64,000 nucleotides of DNA, taken from assembly GCF_009363435.1 (NCBI RefSeq), contig NZ_CP045354.1, positions 5,856,501 through 5,920,500 of the forward strand, given 5' to 3'. The position numbers were made by a program, and so were the translations under genes. The DNA is from Labrenzia sp. THAF82 (GTDB lineage: Bacteria; Pseudomonadota; Alphaproteobacteria; Rhizobiales; Stappiaceae). Below the pieces are notes generated by a model. That model did no database searches, was not told the origin of the DNA, and was given only the letters and a program-made list of their open reading frames with translations. Below are positions 1-8,319 of this stretch, piece after piece (the stretch's first letter is position 1; every line of letters begins with the position of its first letter).

Positions 1-2
1 AA

Positions 3-452
3 GACGATCTTTTGACGGATGTCGCCAAAGACGGACTTCAACGCCTTGGTGCGGAAATGTCGCAAAGCGCCTCAGAACATCCGCGCGGGTCCCTTGAATC
101 GATCTCTGCAATCGGCCGGGTTTACGTTGCATTCGCTATTCGGGAGCCGCACACGTTTCGTCTCATGTTCAGCACCAGAAGCCATTCGGGGCGGATTGAA
201 GAGCTCAAACAGGTTGGGCGCGGTTGCTATGGTGTCCTGCTTGCAGAGGTTGCGCGCTATCTTGGCGAAGACGACATCACCGAGGGGGTTATCAAGACTG
301 CATTTCCGCTCTGGACGCAGGTCCATGGTCTGTCCTTCCTCTCGATTGACGGCAAGCTGGATGTGACTTCGTTTCCGGTAGACATCAACGACTCGGTTTT
401 GCTGGCAACACAGAGACTGCTCCCGCCACAAGATCAGCGCCAAAAACCTTGA
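3..452 (+). CDS. TetR-family transcriptional regulator, C-terminal part (5' end outside window)
   Basis: The reading frame is open to the left edge, so the N-terminal helix-turn-helix that would bind DNA is missing from view. What remains (about 146 residues) resembles the ligand-binding C-terminal domain of TetR regulators of the WHG type: it has an aromatic-rich helix with REPHTFRLMF followed by a long helix and a WTQVHGLSFL segment. Such proteins usually repress a neighbouring transporter or enzyme gene and are released by a small ligand. The ligand cannot be told from this part. The next gene starts 80 bp downstream and looks unrelated. Confidence 0.7.
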   Translation, partial: DDLLTDVAKDGLQRLGAEMSQSASEHPRGSLESISAIGRVYVAFAIREPHTFRLMFSTRSHSGRIEELKQVGRGCYGVLLAEVARYLGEDDITEGVIKTAFPLWTQVHGLSFLSIDGKLDVTSFPVDINDSVLLATQRLLPPQDQRQKP

Positions 453-532
453 CCCGACAAGGGCCAGCGCATACTCCAGCGTAAATTGTTCAAATCCCGT
501 CCCTGGCTCCTGATGAGCTCCCGGAGCAAAGA

Positions 533-1372
533 ATGCCTCAATCCGGCAAATCTCAGCGCATCGGCGCGGTGAAACAGATCACCAGTCACTCCAATCCGAT
601 CGTCAAGGAAATCAAAGGGCTTGTCGCTCAACGCAAGCATCGAAGCCAATCGGGCCTGTTTGTTGCTGAAGGACTGAAGCTGGCAACCGATGCGCTGGAA
701 GCCGGTTGGGATGTTCGCTATCTCGCCCTTGGTCCGGAAGGGCGTGACAACCCCATAGCACAAAAAGCTGCCGCAACCGCCAAGGCACGCGGCGCCTTGA
801 TCCTGGAAGTTTCCACGGCTGTCATGTCCGCCATGACGCGCAAGGACAATCCGCAAATGGTTGTCGGTGTCTATGGACAAAAGCTCCTTTCAGCCACGGA
901 AGTTGATCCGAAGGGTTCAAACCTTTGGGTCGCACTTGACCGGATACGGGACCCGGGCAATCTCGGCACGATCATTCGCACGGTTGATGCGGTCGGTGGA
1001 GCCGGTGTCATGCTGGTTGGTGATTGCACGGACCCCTTTGCGGTTGAAGCGGTGCGCGCCACCATGGGTTCGCTCTTTCACGTGCCCCTGGCCCGGATGA
1101 CCAAGGACGAGTTCAAAGCGCTGGCTGAAAAATGGCCAGGCACCGTTGCGGCGACGCACCTCAAAGGTTCTGTCGACTACCGGACACCGGACTACAAGGA
1201 GCCGGTGCTACTGGTCATGGGCAATGAGCAGAAGGGGCTGGAGGACGACATGGCGGATGCCTGTTCGACATTGATCCGAATTCCACAGGTCGGTCAGGCC
1301 GACAGTTTGAACCTTGCTGTTGCGACCGGCATCGCCCTTTACGAAGTTCGCCGCAAACATCTGGAGTTGTGA
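533..1372 (+). CDS. TrmH/SpoU-family RNA 2'-O-methyltransferase
   Basis: This 279-residue protein should methylate a ribose 2'-OH in rRNA or tRNA using S-adenosylmethionine. The N-terminal part (about 10-100) is an SpoU substrate-binding domain with HRSQSGLFVAEG. The C-terminal part (about 120-279) is the knotted SPOUT domain, with DRIRDPGNLGTIIRT (motif 1), MGNEQKGL near residue 229 (motif 2) and IPQVGQADSLNLAVA near 250 (motif 3, cofactor binding). The ATG at 533 follows a purine-rich GGAGC. Its stop overlaps an alternative GTG start of the next gene, which suggests co-transcription. The exact RNA target is not evident. Confidence 0.88.
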   Translation: MPQSGKSQRIGAVKQITSHSNPIVKEIKGLVAQRKHRSQSGLFVAEGLKLATDALEAGWDVRYLALGPEGRDNPIAQKAAATAKARGALILEVSTAVMSAMTRKDNPQMVVGVYGQKLLSATEVDPKGSNLWVALDRIRDPGNLGTIIRTVDAVGGAGVMLVGDCTDPFAVEAVRATMGSLFHVPLARMTKDEFKALAEKWPGTVAATHLKGSVDYRTPDYKEPVLLVMGNEQKGLEDDMADACSTLIRIPQVGQADSLNLAVATGIALYEVRRKHLEL

Positions 1373-1374
1373 CC

Positions 1375-2232
1375 ATGCGCCTTTTTGTTTTCGGTGTCGG
1401 GTTTTCCTCAAAGGCCTTCATTGAAGAGATCCGGGACCGGTTTGACTGGATCGGCGGCACCACACGATCTGCCGAAAAGGCGGAAGCGCTCAAGGCGGCT
1501 GGCATCGAACCTTTCCTGTTCGATGGCACCGCCAAAGGCGAAGGCATTGCCGAAGCGCTTGCATCGGCAACGCATGTTCTCGTCTCCATCGGACCAAATG
1601 ATGCCGGTGATCCCGTGCTGAACATGCACTGCGAAGATGTTGCCGCCGGTCGACCGGAATGGGTCGGGTATCTCTCTACCGTTGGCGTATACGGCAATCA
1701 CGATGGTGATTGGGTGAATGAGGACACGCCTTGCAAACCGGTTTCGAAAAGATCGGTGCAAAGGGTCGCCGCAGAAAACGCATGGCTGGAGTTCGCGAGA
1801 TCGAACGATTGTCCTGTTCAGATTTTTCGTCTTTCGGGGATCTACGGCCCAGGCCGAAATGCGTTTGAAAACTTCCGAAAGGGTAAGGCCCGCCGCCTTG
1901 TCAAGGCGGGACAGGTGTTCAACCGCATACATGTTTCCGATATCGCGGGTGCGGTGTCGCTTGCCATGGCAAATCCTGTAACGCGCATTTACAACGTCAC
2001 GGATGACGAACCCGCTCCACCTCAGGATGTGGTCACCTTTGCAGCGGAACTTCTCGGGGTTGACCCCCCACCTGAAATTCCCTTCGAGACCGCGGACCTT
2101 ACACCGATGGCGCGCTCCTTTTATGGCGAAAACAAAAGGGTTTCCAATCAGCGCATAAAGGACGAGCTTGGGTATTCTTTCCGCTTTCCCAACTATCGTG
2201 TCGCGCTCCGGGACCTGCACGCCTATATTTAA
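1375..2232 (+). CDS. NAD(P)-binding SDR / epimerase-like protein (YeeZ type)
   Basis: This 285-residue protein has a Rossmann fold starting MRLFVFGVGFSSK, where the nucleotide-binding loop is the short GVGFSS form seen in YeeZ/YbjS-like atypical SDRs. The segment YLSTVGVYGNHDG near residue 99 supplies the usual Ser and a Tyr region, and RLSGIYGPGRN near 153 is typical of extended SDRs. I take ATG at 1375 as the start, because the upstream GTG at 1369 overlaps the trmH-like stop and adds only two residues. The substrate is unknown. It is probably the second gene of an operon with the RNA methyltransferase. Confidence 0.8.
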   Translation: MRLFVFGVGFSSKAFIEEIRDRFDWIGGTTRSAEKAEALKAAGIEPFLFDGTAKGEGIAEALASATHVLVSIGPNDAGDPVLNMHCEDVAAGRPEWVGYLSTVGVYGNHDGDWVNEDTPCKPVSKRSVQRVAAENAWLEFARSNDCPVQIFRLSGIYGPGRNAFENFRKGKARRLVKAGQVFNRIHVSDIAGAVSLAMANPVTRIYNVTDDEPAPPQDVVTFAAELLGVDPPPEIPFETADLTPMARSFYGENKRVSNQRIKDELGYSFRFPNYRVALRDLHAYI

Positions 2233-2276
2233 GTACTATTGCCAGTCGTCAGCTGTGCCTATGGAGGATCTGCCTG

Positions 2277-4082
2277 ATGCGTATTGCCTGGAAAATATTT
2301 GGCATTTCCCTCATTGTTTTTGCTGTTATGGCCGCCGCGGCGGCGTTCTCGATCTACAAGATTTTTGAGATCAACAACGAGTTGCAACTGATTTCAAAGG
2401 TCTATTCGCCACTGCGTAACGAGATCGCGCAAATTGAAGTCGTGACACTGCAGGAAGAAATCGATCTGGAACGCGCCGAGAAATATCAGGCGGAGTTGCG
2501 GGCTGACCGGCTGGAAGTTCTAAGCTACGACAAATCTGCTGAAGAAATTGATGCGCTCCTGCGGGATCACCCCGAGCTTCAAACCAGGATCAAGCATCTC
2601 GAAGAGCGCCTCGCTGACGATTTCACGAGGTTCGAGGAACACGCCAACAAGGTCGAAGAACTGCTGAAATCGGCGGAAGCACGTGTCAAAGCCGCGCAGG
2701 ATCAGTCGGCGTCGCTGCGGGACAAGCTGGAACTGGCGGCGCTATATCCAGCGCTTGTGGCCATCGAAACGCAGCACAACAATTTCCATACGCATGCATC
2801 GACTCTGGTGAATACGGCCGACCTGCCACCGGCAACACGTGAAAAACTGGAAGAACAGCTTGAGCAGGAGGAAGACAAGCTGACGGCGCATCTCGATGAG
2901 CTGCACAAGCATGTCAGCCAGTTTACGGACCAGTCGATCGCCACGGCGGCGCTTCATGAGCAACAGGCCCTTTATGCGAGCATCGCCGCAACGGCGTCAG
3001 GAGGAGCCCTTGCATTGCTGCTCTCTTCTCTCGTGATCTCCGGCATTTTGCGCCCCATGAAGCTTTTGACCTTGAGTGCAAAGCGCGTTGAGCAGGGAGA
3101 CTTCAGTGTCGAGCTGGAACCGCGTACGCAAGACGAAATCGGTACACTGACCCGCAGCTTCAACACCATGGTGGACGGATTGCGGTCGACGCAAAAAATC
3201 AAGGACACTTTCGGGCAATATCTGGATCCTCGCGTCGTGTCCGGACTGATTGCCGATCATGAAGATGCATCGGCCGGTGAGAAGAAAGTTGTGACCGCCT
3301 ATTTTTCGGACCTGGCGGACTTCACCAGCATATCCGAGCAGTTCACACCATCCGGCCTCGTTCGGGTGCTCAACCGGTATCTGGACTTGATGTCCTCGGA
3401 AATCACTGATCGGCAAGGCGTAATCGACAAGTATATCGGCGACGCGATCATGGCTTTCTGGGCGCAGCCATTTTGCGATGATGGCGGACAGACAACGCTC
3501 GCGGTGGAGAGCGCGCTCCGCAATATCGAGCACATGCAAGCATTCCAGGATGAACTGCCGGAATTGACCGGGCTACAGAAAAATCTTCCCCAGATCAGAC
3601 AGCGCATCGGGATAGCAACCGGAGATGCGGTTATCGGGTCGATCGGATCGGAGAAAACCAAGAACTACACGATCATGGGCGACACGGTGAACCTCGGCGC
3701 CCGTCTGGAAAGTGCCAACAAGATCTACGGCACCCAATTACTGGTCTGTCAAAGGACACGTGACACGGCGTCGGGTATTGAATTCAGGGCCGTCGACCGG
3801 ATCCAGGTGAAGGGCAAGACCGAACCGACCAGTGTGTTTACCGCCCTGGCGCGTTCAAACGACATGACCCCATCCCTTAAGGAGCTGCAAGCCACATCCG
3901 AAGAGGCACTCCACGCATTTGCTGCCGGTCTTTGGAGTGACGCACACAAGCTGTTTGCAACAATTCTCGCGAAAGATCCCGACGATAAAATTGCGCGGGT
4001 GTTCTTGAACCGGCTTCAAATCATCGAAACTCAGGGCGTTCCTGACAGGTGGGATGGCGTCTGGCATCTGACCTCGAAATAG
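2277..4082 (+). CDS. Membrane class III adenylate cyclase with HAMP domain
   Basis: This 601-residue protein makes cyclic AMP. Transmembrane segment 1 is at about residues 8-29. It is followed by a long, mostly helical and charged periplasmic region (about 31-228), a second transmembrane segment (about 232-256), a HAMP linker from about 258 (RPMKLLTLSAKRVEQGDF), and a class III cyclase domain from about 335. Both metal-binding aspartates are present, in YFSDLADFT (near 345) and GDAIMAFW (near 389). Lys in GVIDKYIGD and Asp in TIMGDTVN match adenine selectivity, and VNLGARLE keeps the transition-state Asn and Arg. The C-terminal 60 residues resemble a single TPR-like pair. The signal sensed is unknown. 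Confidence 0.9.
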   Translation: MRIAWKIFGISLIVFAVMAAAAAFSIYKIFEINNELQLISKVYSPLRNEIAQIEVVTLQEEIDLERAEKYQAELRADRLEVLSYDKSAEEIDALLRDHPELQTRIKHLEERLADDFTRFEEHANKVEELLKSAEARVKAAQDQSASLRDKLELAALYPALVAIETQHNNFHTHASTLVNTADLPPATREKLEEQLEQEEDKLTAHLDELHKHVSQFTDQSIATAALHEQQALYASIAATASGGALALLLSSLVISGILRPMKLLTLSAKRVEQGDFSVELEPRTQDEIGTLTRSFNTMVDGLRSTQKIKDTFGQYLDPRVVSGLIADHEDASAGEKKVVTAYFSDLADFTSISEQFTPSGLVRVLNRYLDLMSSEITDRQGVIDKYIGDAIMAFWAQPFCDDGGQTTLAVESALRNIEHMQAFQDELPELTGLQKNLPQIRQRIGIATGDAVIGSIGSEKTKNYTIMGDTVNLGARLESANKIYGTQLLVCQRTRDTASGIEFRAVDRIQVKGKTEPTSVFTALARSNDMTPSLKELQATSEEALHAFAAGLWSDAHKLFATILAKDPDDKIARVFLNRLQIIETQGVPDRWDGVWHLTSK

Positions 4083-4233
4083 CAACGATTTCGAAGCTCA
4101 TAACGTCCGATTTGGAAAATGCATCCTCGCCCCCGTCCCATCTGCACTTGACGGCTGCATCAATGCTCCCCAGCTTGAAAGCACGGCCGACCGGCTTTCA
4201 ATACTGAACTCATAATCCTGAGCGGGCAATATC

Positions 4234-4686
4234 ATGAGCAATTGGAACGTCTACCTTTCGGGTGAAATTCATACGGACTGGCGCGACCAGATTGTGGAAG
4301 GTGTAAAGGCGCTCAATCTCCCGGTGACCTTTTCCGCACCGGTAACCGATCATGCCGCCAGCGACGATTGTGGCGCCAGCATTCTGGGTGGGGAAGACAA
4401 GAAATTCTGGTACGATCACAAGGGCGCGAAGGTAAACGCAATCCGAACCCGAACTCTCATCGAGAAGGCAGATGTTGTCGTCGTTCGTTTTGGTGACAAG
4501 TACAAACAATGGAATGCGGCGTTCGATGCGGGTTACGCTTCAGCGCTTGGCAAGTCACTTGTTGTGATGCACGACCCGTCGCTGACGCACCCGTTGAAAG
4601 AGGTGGATGCGGCAGCACTCGCAGTGACGGAAACACCAGCGCAAGTCGTCGATATTCTACAATATGTCATCTTGGGCAAGCTGTAG
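4234..4686 (+). CDS. YtoQ-family protein
   Basis: This 150-residue protein begins MSNWNVYLSGEIHTDWR and contains VTDHAASDDCG and a KADVVVVRFGDKYKQWN segment, the hallmarks of the conserved YtoQ family. The fold resembles nucleoside 2-deoxyribosyltransferase-like and TIR-like Rossmann proteins, but no reaction is established for the family. It is monocistronic here, with a 150-bp gap to the cyclase and a promoter-like sequence immediately downstream for the next gene. I have no basis for a more specific function. Confidence 0.82.
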   Translation: MSNWNVYLSGEIHTDWRDQIVEGVKALNLPVTFSAPVTDHAASDDCGASILGGEDKKFWYDHKGAKVNAIRTRTLIEKADVVVVRFGDKYKQWNAAFDAGYASALGKSLVVMHDPSLTHPLKEVDAAALAVTETPAQVVDILQYVILGKL

Positions 4687-4693
4687 GCCTGCC

Positions 4694-4722
4694 TTGACAT
4701 TAATTATTTAGTTACCATACTA
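4694..4722 (+). promoter_or_regulatory. Candidate sigma-70 promoter for the cold-shock gene
   Basis: A perfect TTGACA lies at 4694-4699. After a 17-base AT-rich spacer comes ATACTA at 4717-4722, a partial -10 match. It points to the cold-shock-like gene at 4955. If used, it would give a 5' leader of roughly 225 bases, the long leader typical of cspA-type genes, where mRNA folding controls translation. Confidence 0.5.
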
Positions 4723-4954
4723 ATAGAAGCTATGTATTAGCCCACGCACATTAGCCGGGCAAAAGATCCCTTCCATATCGGAACTGCACTTCGGTGGAAA
4801 GCGGTCCTGTTAGACTGCGTAACCGACCTTTTATTCCGGATCGGATCTGACAAGTACTTTAGTTTTAACTTCAACATTGTCATCAAGGCGTTGAAATCGG
4901 CGATTATCAATGCCGGACATGCGCCTTGATACGGAGAATTGGAAAGCAAGATCC

Positions 4955-5155
4955 ATGCAACATGGAAACGTAAAATGGTTTGATCAGCGCCGAGGTATCG
5001 GCAGCATCGAACCCGAAGATGGCGAGGACATCCCCGTCGAAATCTCAGCCCTTCACCGATCGGGTATCGACACTTTGAAAGAAGGGCAGCTCGTTGCCTT
5101 TGATCTGGAGTGGCGCCGCGGGCAAATGGTGGCTGAAGATTTGAAAGTCCTGTAA
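4955..5155 (+). CDS. Divergent cold-shock-domain protein
   Basis: This is a 66-residue single cold-shock (OB-fold) domain starting MQHGNVKWFDQRRGIGSIEP. The KWF and G-x-G spacing identify the family, but the nucleic-acid-binding surface is altered. The RNP1 position reads RGIGSI where CspA proteins have KGFGFI, and the RNP2 position reads IPVEI instead of VFVHI. At least three stacking aromatics and the histidine are therefore replaced. ATG 4955 is chosen because it matches the family N-terminus; upstream starts in this frame add unrelated residues. A strong terminator follows 26 bp after the stop. RNA binding may be weak or different from that of standard Csp proteins. Confidence 0.8.
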   Translation: MQHGNVKWFDQRRGIGSIEPEDGEDIPVEISALHRSGIDTLKEGQLVAFDLEWRRGQMVAEDLKVL

Positions 5156-5181
5156 GGTCACTCGCAGGTCTTTCCGAAAAC

Positions 5182-5206
5182 AAGGGCGGTATGACCGCCC
5201 TTTTTT
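5182..5206 (+). terminator. Rho-independent terminator of the cold-shock gene
   Basis: The stem AAGGGCGGT/ACCGCCCTT has a 2-3 base loop and is followed by a run of T residues. It ends the cold-shock transcript just before the TPR-methyltransferase gene. Confidence 0.9.
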
Positions 5207-5227
5207 ATTGGCAGAACGAGTGACGAC

Positions 5228-6541
5228 ATGCAGATAGATGCAAGGCTGCAGGAAGGCATTGATGCACATCGCAGCGGAAATCTCGAAGGAGCCCTGGCGG
5301 CATACAAGGACGTCCTGACCGAAGACCCTGACCATGCGGACGGGCTTCATTTTCTAGGACTTCTTCATTTTGAGGCCGGCAAGGCGGACAATGCGGTGAT
5401 CCTGATCCGCAAATCCCTTGAACAGAATTCGAAAAACGCTGCGGCCTACAACAATCTCGGCAATATCCTGAAAATCGGCGGACAATCCGACCAGGCGCTC
5501 GAAGCCTATGTGCGTGCGGTCGAATTGGAACCACGCCATGAGGATGCCTGGAAAAATATCAGTCTTATGCTCGAAGGCGCGGACAACAATGAAGACCTTC
5601 TGCCGATCCTGACGGAAGTTGTTCGCCTGGATCCGGAAAATCCCAATGCCTGGCACAATTACGGCTTGTCGTTGATGCTTGCCGGAAAGAAAGAAGAGGC
5701 CGCCGAGGCCCTGGAGCGGTGCCTGGAATTCGGCTCGGAAGTTTGGTCGGACCCTGTCTGGCATGCGCGCGTTCTATGCGCGCTCGGACGGCAGGACCGT
5801 GCAGTCAGTCACTTGGAATCGATTGTCGCGGCCGACCCGGACAACAAGGTCGCACAATATCAGCTTGCAGCGGTGCGCGGCGACGCGCTCGACCAGGCGC
5901 CTGAAGCCTACGTCAAAGAGCACTTTGACAGCTTTTCCGAGAGTTTTGATGATGTTCTCAAGAACCTTGGATACCGGGCGCCGGAGCTGGTCGCCGATGA
6001 AGTGATTGCACTGGTGAAACAAGGTGACAAGGCTTTTCAGGACGTGGTTGACCTTGGTTGCGGGACCGGTTTGTGTGGACCATTGATCCGCGATCATTGC
6101 GACAAACTGACCGGGATCGATCTGTCGCCCGGGATGCTGAAAAAAGCCGCTGCGCTCAATGCCTATGATTTCCTGCTTGAAGTCGAACTTGTCGAGTTCT
6201 TGAATTCGGACCTGCCAACCCGCTTTGACCTTGCAGTTTGCGTCGATACGCTGTGTTACCTCGGAGATCTCGACCCGTTCATGAAAGCCTTGAGCGGGGC
6301 ACTCAAACCAGGTGGGCTTTTGATCGCAAGCGTCGAGCATTTGGCTGATACTTCAGGCCCCGATTATCGGGTCGATCCAACCGGGCGATATGCCCATACG
6401 CCGGATTACCTGAGACGCAGCGCAGAGGCTGCAGGACTTTCTTACACGAAGGAAGAACCTGTTGTTCTACGCCGCGAACTTGGCAAGGATGTGCACGGAC
6501 TTATTTTTCATTTGCAGAAGATCAACGCACCAGTTGAGTAA
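5228..6541 (+). CDS. TPR protein fused to a class I SAM methyltransferase
   Basis: This 437-residue protein has two parts. Residues 1 to about 225 are tandem tetratricopeptide repeats (for example AAAYNNLGNILKIGGQSDQ and NAWHNYGLSLMLAGKKEEA), which mediate protein contacts. Residues about 225-437 form a methyltransferase with the SAM-binding glycine loop VDLGCGTGLCGPL near 273 and the following acidic loop GIDLSPGML. TPR-methyltransferase fusions of this layout are common in alphaproteobacteria, but their substrate is mostly unknown; a protein substrate is plausible. It is a single gene behind a terminator. Confidence 0.85.
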   Translation: MQIDARLQEGIDAHRSGNLEGALAAYKDVLTEDPDHADGLHFLGLLHFEAGKADNAVILIRKSLEQNSKNAAAYNNLGNILKIGGQSDQALEAYVRAVELEPRHEDAWKNISLMLEGADNNEDLLPILTEVVRLDPENPNAWHNYGLSLMLAGKKEEAAEALERCLEFGSEVWSDPVWHARVLCALGRQDRAVSHLESIVAADPDNKVAQYQLAAVRGDALDQAPEAYVKEHFDSFSESFDDVLKNLGYRAPELVADEVIALVKQGDKAFQDVVDLGCGTGLCGPLIRDHCDKLTGIDLSPGMLKKAAALNAYDFLLEVELVEFLNSDLPTRFDLAVCVDTLCYLGDLDPFMKALSGALKPGGLLIASVEHLADTSGPDYRVDPTGRYAHTPDYLRRSAEAAGLSYTKEEPVVLRRELGKDVHGLIFHLQKINAPVE

Positions 6542-6668
6542 CGGCCAGATCACATCACCAATCATTTGTCGCAGCAACCGTTGACACTTCAACTGTTGTG
6601 CCCACGTGTAAACTTGATAATGTGTCGCCAGTTTTAGGACGGATTGCCCGTTCGAAAGGAAATTCAGC

Positions 6669-8270
6669 ATGACGGAATGCAACGTATTATTGGTCTATCC
6701 GCGGTTTAACGCCGGTTCCTTTTGGAACTACGGCAAAACCTGCGAGATGGTTGGCGCTAAATATCCGGCACCACCCCTTGGACTGATCACCGTTGCAGCC
6801 ATGTTGCCGGAGAACTGGAATGTGCGCCTGGTCGATCGCAACACAGGCGAGCTTGAAGAAGAAGATTTCAACTGGGCCGACATGATCATGACCGGCGGCA
6901 TGCTGCCACAGCAGGCCGATTGCCTTTCCGTGATCCGCAAAGCGCAGGAAAAGGGCGTTCCGGTCGCTGTTGGCGGACCTGATGCCACATCGTCTCCTGA
7001 AGTTTATGAAGCCGCCGATTTTCTCGTGCTCGGTGAAGCGGAAGGCATCTTGAGCACTTTCATTGACGCCTGGAACGAAGGTGACCGCAAAGGACGCTTT
7101 ACTGCAGAAAAGTTCAAGGCCGACGTCACTTCAAGCCCGATCCCGCGTTTCGATCTCCTGAAATTCGACGACTATGTTCAGATCGGCGTTCAATATTCGC
7201 GCGGCTGTCCGTTCACGTGCGAATTTTGCGATATCATTGAACTCTATGGCCGCGTGCCGCGCACCAAATCCAACAAACAGATTCTGGCTGAGCTCGACCG
7301 TCTCCATGAACTTGGCTACCGCGGCCATGTCGATTTCGTCGATGACAATCTGATCGGCAACAAGCGCGCTGTGAAGGGTTTTCTGCCCGAATTGGCAGCC
7401 TGGCAGAAAGAACGGAACTATCCGTTTGAAATGTCGACCGAAGCCTCCCTCAATCTGGCGGATGACGAAGCGCTTCTGAAAATGATGCAGGACGCCGGAT
7501 ATTTTTCCGTCTTTATCGGCATCGAGAGCCCAGATCCTGAGGTTCTTGTCGCCACACGCAAGAAACAGAACACGCGCAGGGATATCGCCAAGAGCGTTCA
7601 CAAGATTTATGACGCAGGGATATTCGTCCTGGCTGGCTTCATTGTCGGCTTCGACGAAGAAAGCGACAAGGTTGCAGATGAAATCTCCGCTCTGATCGAA
7701 GAGGCCGCCATTCCGGTTGCCATGACCGGTCTTCTCTATGCGCTCCCCAATACCCAGCTGACGCGCCGACTTGCCAAGGAAGGCCGACTGCATGCGGATT
7801 TCGGCATGGACGATCCAGATACGGTCCATGGTGACCAGTGCACAGCAGGTCTCAACTTCACGACCGTTCGTCCCCGCGAACAGATCCTTGAGGATTTCAA
7901 GAAGGTCATCGACAGGGTTTACAGCCCGGAAGCCTATTTTGGTCGCGTTCAGAAAGTTGCGGAAATGCTGGACATGAAAGGCGCCAACGGTTCGATCTTC
8001 GGCGCAGGTTTTTTCCACGACATGAAGCAGTTCGGCAGGCTGATGTATGCCATGACGTTCGTGGAAACGACCTATCGCGGTCCGTTCTGGAAGACCTTGG
8101 CAAAGACGGCCTTTACGAACTTCCGTGCGCTTAAACCGGTCATGATGATGCTTGCGCTCTACGTTCACCTTGGCCCGTTCTCCCGGTTTGTCATGACACA
8201 GATCGATCAACAGATCGCGGATATCGAAAAGGGCAACTGGGAGCAGCCAACTCTGGTCGCCGCAGAGTAG
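6669..8270 (+). CDS. B12-binding-domain radical SAM protein (DUF4070-type)
   Basis: This is a 533-residue enzyme. An N-terminal cobalamin-binding Rossmann domain (about 1-160, with YPAPPLGLITVAAML and VAVGGPDATSSPEVY) is followed by a radical SAM core with the cluster motif CPFTCEFC near residues 181-188, and then a C-terminal extension of the DUF4070 type. Such enzymes use a 4Fe-4S cluster, SAM and cobalamin to methylate or rearrange unactivated carbons; the hopanoid methylase HpnP is a relative. The exact substrate cannot be read here and no hopanoid genes are adjacent. A 50-bp gap separates it from an exporter gene on the same strand. Confidence 0.85.
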   Translation: MTECNVLLVYPRFNAGSFWNYGKTCEMVGAKYPAPPLGLITVAAMLPENWNVRLVDRNTGELEEEDFNWADMIMTGGMLPQQADCLSVIRKAQEKGVPVAVGGPDATSSPEVYEAADFLVLGEAEGILSTFIDAWNEGDRKGRFTAEKFKADVTSSPIPRFDLLKFDDYVQIGVQYSRGCPFTCEFCDIIELYGRVPRTKSNKQILAELDRLHELGYRGHVDFVDDNLIGNKRAVKGFLPELAAWQKERNYPFEMSTEASLNLADDEALLKMMQDAGYFSVFIGIESPDPEVLVATRKKQNTRRDIAKSVHKIYDAGIFVLAGFIVGFDEESDKVADEISALIEEAAIPVAMTGLLYALPNTQLTRRLAKEGRLHADFGMDDPDTVHGDQCTAGLNFTTVRPREQILEDFKKVIDRVYSPEAYFGRVQKVAEMLDMKGANGSIFGAGFFHDMKQFGRLMYAMTFVETTYRGPFWKTLAKTAFTNFRALKPVMMMLALYVHLGPFSRFVMTQIDQQIADIEKGNWEQPTLVAAE

Positions 8271-8319
8271 TTGCGCTAAAGCATTCCGGTCGGATCCAAC
8301 ACCAGACCAGGAAGGCTTT

